A stretch of DNA of 64,000 bases from Tilletiopsis washingtonensis (taxonomy: Eukaryota; Basidiomycota; Exobasidiomycetes; Entylomatales): contig NW_020312015.1 of assembly GCF_003144115.1 (NCBI RefSeq), positions 1 through 64,000 on the forward strand. Reading direction: 5' to 3'. Positions 58,376 to 64,000 of the stretch are shown piece after piece. The first letter of the stretch is position 1. The number at the start of each line of letters is the position of its first letter. Below the pieces are notes generated by a model. That model did no database searches. It worked only from the letters and a program-made list of their open reading frames with translations, and was not told where the DNA came from. The translations under genes were made by a program, and so were the position numbers.

Positions 58376-59743
58376 GGTGGCGAGGAACGGGGTGGCGGGT
58401 GGGGTGTGGAGAAGAGGGGCGACGCGCGCGCGGATGGAGACGGGCGAGGCGACGGACGGCGGGCGGTGAGGGACGAGAGACGAGAAGCACGGCCGGCGAG
58501 CGTGCGTGTCTGGCGCTGGTGTGCGGCGACGCGCGGCGGCCGGCGATGCTCACACGCGCGCCACGACGAGAGGCGCAGGCGCAGGCGCAGCGTGCGGCGG
58601 TGGGCGCAAGCACACACGCGCACACCGCACCACGCCTTCGATGCGGCACGCACCCGCGATATGCCTCGACCTGCTTCAGCTCCATCTGCAGACGCCACCC
58701 TTTGCACTCCAGCACCACCGCTGACCTCGCCGCTCCCGCTCGCGCGGCGGCACGGCAGGCTGAGCTGAGGCATGCCAGCGTCCGCGAAGCCCCTTGCCGC
58801 CATCAGCCGAGGCGCGTGACCGGGCGCGCCGCGCTCCGCTGGCACGGCCGCACGCCACGTCGCAGCTGCGAGTGCGACGGCGGCATTCGCGCGCCGCTTG
58901 CCGGCCGACTGCGTCTGGCGTTTCTGAGGCACCTGCACGTGCACGCCCTGATGCTCTCATCTGCGCTCGGCAGATGGTAGGGGGCTTGCTTCAGAAGGAG
59001 GTGAGCGTTGCAGAGGATGGCACAGGTGGTGAGAGCGAGCATAGGCCGGGCCGGGCGGTGAGCGCGAGCCGCTCTTCCACGATGCACGCACACCAGCACG
59101 CGGGCAGCTGCACGACATCCGATGGCATTCATTCGCAGGAGACACAGCAAGAGCAAGCAGCAAGAGAATGTGGAGACGAAGCGAAGGAGCGGCGAGCAGT
59201 GCAAGGCTCGGCGCCGCCCCATTATTGAAGTCCCAGGTATGTAAGAAGGTCCATCGGTCTCGGGTCGCCGCCATGGCTGCGTCGGGCTGGAGCGGCCGCG
59301 TGCGCGCAGCTTTGGTATGGGCACCCATGTGGGAGGGGAGGGGATGGAGGAGCGGAGGTCATTGAACACGAGCAGAGAGGGAGAGCGTCGAGGCGAATCA
59401 AGGGCCGGCAAGAAGGGGCACACGGCACGACACGGGGCAGGACAGAGCAAGGCGACGAAGGGCGCTGCCGGCGCGATGGAGCAGGCAGGCGACGCGCGGC
59501 AGGCGGCGCGGGCCTCAGGAGCGACGGCGTGGCATTGCGGCGTGGGCGAGGGATGTGGTCGGGAGTGAGGCAGGGCGGACTTGACAGCCGCGCCCATGCG
59601 TCGATCTCGCAGCGGCGCCGGCTCGAAGAAAGCCATGCGCCGCTGCACGTGACGCCGCTGCACCCTTGGCGGCCTGCTGACAGCGCCGCTTCCTCCACTC
59701 ACCGTTCCCGCTCCTCAGCCCTCATCACCTCACAACCCTCGCC
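58376..59743. promoter_or_regulatory. Long divergent region between ARF1 and COQ5
   Basis: About 1.37 kb with no recognised gene. The longest frame (58803-59702, minus strand) is Arg/Pro/Ser-rich and has no domain. Around 59300-59480 the plus strand is purine-rich. Its length is unusual for this compact stretch, which may reflect extended control of a highly expressed ARF gene. Confidence 0.4.
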
Positions 59744-61271
<1,528 letters not shown>

Positions 61272-61396
61272 CGCTGTGCCGCGCGTGTATGGCAGTGACC
61301 GGATCAATTGTAATACAGTTGGAGACAAGACGGATGTGTGGAATGGCGCGAGACGGGCGAGCGGGATATGATGGCGAGCAGAGCAGGGGCGGGCAG

Positions 61397-62399
61397 CTAG
61401 TACATCTCAAGCGACTGGCCCTGTGCAGTGGATGAGCGGTCAGCAATGTGCGACGCTGGTAATGCACTGCAGAAAGCAAGAGAGGTGGAGGAGAGAGGAG
61501 AAGAGATGTGCCCGCTACTCAACGAACCCATCGGCGGTGCTGATAGCCGACCAGACGGGCAGATACGAGGGGCCGAGTCACCGTGGATCTGTGGCACGAA
61601 GGTTGCCGGACGCAATCAAGGACCATGGCGCCGCTCCGCGCCCGCACGCTCTCCGCGGCCACGTTCACCACGTGCAAGAAGCAGTAGGTTCCGGCGCCGA
61701 GAGAGCGCACGAGATGATGCGGGAGACGCGGGAGTTGACTTGGGCCGTGCCAGAGGAAGGGAGGGGACGGGGAACAGGAAAGAGACAGCCACTGCGCTCC
61801 GGAGCGGCAGCCATTGCACTCCAGAGCAACAGCTGCTGCGCTCCAAACATTGGCTGATGCTGAATGAGCGGCAGCAGCTGCACCAAAAAGCAACGGCTGC
61901 TGCACCACAGAGCGACAGCTGCTGCAAGCGAAAGCGACAGCCGCTGAACTCCAGCCACTGCCTCGAAGGCGGCAGCTGCAAGCCAGAGTGAGGCATGCGC
62001 CATCTGCGACTAAGACACACGCCATCACCAAAGACCAGGGCCAATGCACACCCGAGCCACACAGACGCCGTGCCGCATACTCACATCGTGCACCTCGTCT
62101 GTGAAGAGCGCAGCGCCCGTCAGCACCACCGCCTGCACACGTGCACCACGCGCCACTCACAGTCGCTGAGCGTGATGTGGTCCTTGAACACGGTGTACCA
62201 CTTCTTCAGCTGGATCTTCTCGGGCACGGTGCCCGTCTGTGCGGCGATCATCTTCTTGAGGTCGCCGATGGTGTCGTCGGGCGAGCACTTGACGCGCACT
62301 GCCGCAAGGTGTGAGCCACGACGCCGAGGCCAGAGAGCGGCAACACGCACCCTTGCGCCCGAGACGGTCGTTGCAGATGACTTCGATGAGGCGCGGCAT
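61397..62399 (-). CDS. HUB1: Ubiquitin-like modifier Hub1/UBL5
   Basis: Non-covalent ubiquitin-like protein that binds Snu66 in the tri-snRNP and supports use of weak 5' splice sites. 74 residues. [37 protein letters not shown] and [24 protein letters not shown] match the family closely. Introns 62299-62350, 62099-62160 and 61421-62084. The third exon is only 14 nt (62085-62098) and the last coding exon 24 nt, giving GQSLEMY-stop. Other Hub1 proteins end in a double tyrosine; here one tyrosine remains, so either the motif is reduced or the final exon is differently placed. The length multiple and the acceptor context (GCTGACC...GCACAG) support the model. It converges with COQ5, stops 125 bp apart. 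Confidence 0.9.
61780..61985. repeat. Degenerate repeats of about 20 nt in HUB1 last intron
   Basis: On the plus strand the words CACTCCAGAGCAACAGC, CACTGCGCTCCGGAGCGGCAGC, CACCAAAAAGCAACGGC and CACCACAGAGCGACAGC, each followed by TGCTGC or similar, recur through this stretch. They form roughly eight divergent copies of a unit of about 20-25 nt. The array lies inside the 664-nt intron, the longest in the window. Confidence 0.65.
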
Positions 62400-63242
62400 G
62401 GCGGGCGTGGGTGGAGCGGCGGCCGGCGGCAGGCAGCAGAGGGCGTCGTCGTCGTCGTGCGGCGGGCAGCAGCGCCGGCGCCGCGAGGGCGAGGGCCGTG
62501 CTGTGCGCTGCAGAGAAGGAAGCCGTGCCCAGCCACACGCGCGAACATTCTGCGGCTGCCTGCGCCACGGATTTCACACGCTGGACGGGCTCGCGCGCCG
62601 CGGCGCGTGCGGCGCAGCGCCACGACGTCAGAGCGCAGGCACGAAGCCAAGCTTTTGCTCACCGCATGCCTCCTCCCTTTCAGCTTGCGCAGCCCATGCG
62701 CGAGACGGACAGCGTCTGGCGCATGCCGTTGCTCTGCAGTATGCGAGGCGATGGCCGTCTGGCTGGCGTGGTGGCTGCTGCTGGCTCGCTGAGCATTGAG
62801 GAGCCAGGCGGCGGAAGCAAGAGGACGGGCCGCTGACGAGGCATGCTGCATGCTGAGCGAGGTGGAGGACGACGTGCGCCTTTGACCCTGAGGCACGTTG
62901 CACCGCTCGAAGACGCTCAGCGCTGAGGCGTTGAGCATGCCGGACGGCAGCATGCGGCTGAGCAGCTGGCTTCTGCGCTGCTGACGCTGATGCTTCGCTG
63001 CAGAGCCGATGCGATTGCTGTTGTGGCTTGGCCCTCGCGAGTTCGCGATGCAGGCAGCCCAGCGGCACGCAGCGGGCGCGGTGTCTTGGCTGCTGCGCGC
63101 CTCTCTCGCTGATGTCGGGTCCACGGCGCGCGCCGCCCGGCACGCCGGCTTCCTTCGCTGACGGACTTGGAGCGATGTCTGGGCCGCCTTCTCTTGCTGC
63201 TCTGCTTTGCTTCCTCACCACCATCTCCCACCTTCGCCCGCC
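62400..63242. promoter_or_regulatory. Divergent promoter between HUB1 and the flavin monooxygenase gene
   Basis: 843 bp separating opposite start codons. It includes alternating G- and C-rich patches and no recognised gene, tRNA or repeat. The last 60 bases form a C/T-rich leader before 63243. Confidence 0.45.
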
Positions 63243-64000
63243 ATGGCGCTCTCCTCGCTCGACCCCTTGGGCCTCGTCTCGCTGCTCTACCAGGGCATGC
63301 AGCTCATCCTCGCCTGGCTCTTCGCGCCGCTTCCGCCGCACGCACACGCCCACGTCCAGAAGCCGCTCGGCCGCGTCGCCGTCATCGGCGCCGGCATCAC
63401 GGGTGTCTCGTCCGCCGCCCATCTCGTCGGGCACGGCTTCGACGTGACGCTCTTCGAGGCCGGCGACCGCTCCAACCTCGGCGGCATCTGGGCCAACGTC
63501 AACAGCAGCTCGGGCCTGCAGATCAGCTCGCTCATGTACCGCTTCCACCCGCTGGTGCGCTGGACCAAGGGCTATCCCAAGAAGCAAGAGATCCTCGACA
63601 ATGTCACGCGCGTGTGGGAGACGTATGAGCTCGAGGAGAAGACGCACTTCAACGTGAGTGGCGCCGGCCGAGATTGGTCCTGCCTTGTGCTGATGCCTTG
63701 CGACAGACCAAGGTCACTTCCGTCACGCGGCACCGCAGCTCCAGCGATCCCGAAGAGCGCGGACACGGACGCTGGATCATCAACAACGACGACAGCGTCG
63801 TGTACGACGGCATCATTGTCAGCGTCGGCACGTGCGGCAAGCCCAAGTGGCTGCAGCTGCCCGGACAGGACAAGTTCAAGGGCAAGATCGTCCACTCCAG
63901 CCAGCTCGACGACGTCGAGCTGACAGGCAAGAAGGTGCTCATCATCGGCGGCGGCGCGTCGGGTGTGGAGGCGCTGGAGCTTGCGGTGGAGAAGAAGGCG
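63243..64000 (+). CDS. FAD-dependent monooxygenase, N-terminal part (runs off window)
   Basis: Only the first 230 or so residues are in the window. An N-terminal hydrophobic segment (LVSLLYQGMQLILAWLFAPL) suggests membrane attachment, probably to the ER. The FAD-binding Rossmann motif is VAVIGAGITGVSSA, with the acidic strand end TLFEAGD and GGIWANV. After the intron 63654-63706, GIIVSVGTCGKPKWLQLPG and the second dinucleotide motif VLIIGGGASGVEA (NADPH) follow. This order, with a substrate-side GxWxxN-like sequence, fits flavin-containing or Baeyer-Villiger-type monooxygenases. Because the FxGxxxHSxxY/F fingerprint region reads FKGKIVHSSQL, it is closer to the FMO group. The substrate cannot be told from this fragment. 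Confidence 0.85.

Noticed and set aside
58803-59702. A 299-residue minus-strand frame upstream of COQ5
   Set aside because: Pro/Arg/Ser-rich without domain or splice structure; treated as spacer between ARF1 and COQ5.

Overview
The window is nuclear DNA of a basidiomycete fungus, possibly a yeast-like or dimorphic Ustilaginomycotina lineage (the subphylum is inference). The DNA is GC-rich and packed with single-copy eukaryotic housekeeping genes. These are cut by many short introns, mostly 45-65 nt, with GTGAGT or GTGCGT donors, a CTGAC-like branch site and CAG acceptors. I found no tRNA, rRNA, CRISPR array or recognisable transposon.

Layout. 0.7-11 kb: Pol I core factor Rrn7 with three AT-hooks, HMG-CoA lyase, complex I assembly methyltransferase NDUFAF7, and a large divergent protein kinase. 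12-30.8 kb: Ski2 RNA helicase, a GPI-anchored Cys-rich secreted protein, a SET-Tad3 fusion, the PHD protein Cti6, Alg7 (start of N-glycosylation), SUMO E1 subunit Aos1, Derlin and PRKRIP1. 31.2-33.9 kb: an intact cytosine-5 DNA methyltransferase with a BAH domain. 34.6-44.8 kb: five related F-box genes with an XPA-like Cys4 finger and helix, lying in both orientations. Three are intact and two look decayed or shortened; this is the least conventional part of the window. 45-64 kb: a rhodanese/Cdc25-like phosphatase, an HNH-nuclease-like protein, a Ytp1-like membrane protein, Lro1, Lcb1, Arf1, Coq5, Hub1 and the start of a flavin monooxygenase.

Gene arrangement is compact. Several convergent pairs end only 17-125 bp apart (Rrn7/HMG-CoA lyase, Alg7/Aos1, Ytp1-like/HNH-like, Coq5/Hub1). 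Several divergent pairs share short promoters (Aos1/Derlin, SET-Tad3/Cti6, PRKRIP1/DNMT, Ytp1-like/Lro1). Most neighbours belong to unrelated pathways. Alg7 and Derlin (ER glycoprotein synthesis and ERAD), and Lro1 and Lcb1 (ER lipid synthesis), are close in theme but nothing shows co-regulation.

Most notable signals: (1) the F-box/XPA-like cluster beside the DNA methyltransferase; (2) a one-nucleotide exon, or twin intron, at the 3' end of COQ5; (3) a GC-AG intron splitting the catalytic PCQ|G motif of the methyltransferase; (4) the SET-Tad3 fusion; (5) HUB1 with a 14-nt exon, a 664-nt repeat-bearing last intron and only one C-terminal tyrosine. Exon boundaries were read by eye. For most genes I confirmed that removing the introns leaves a length divisible by three.
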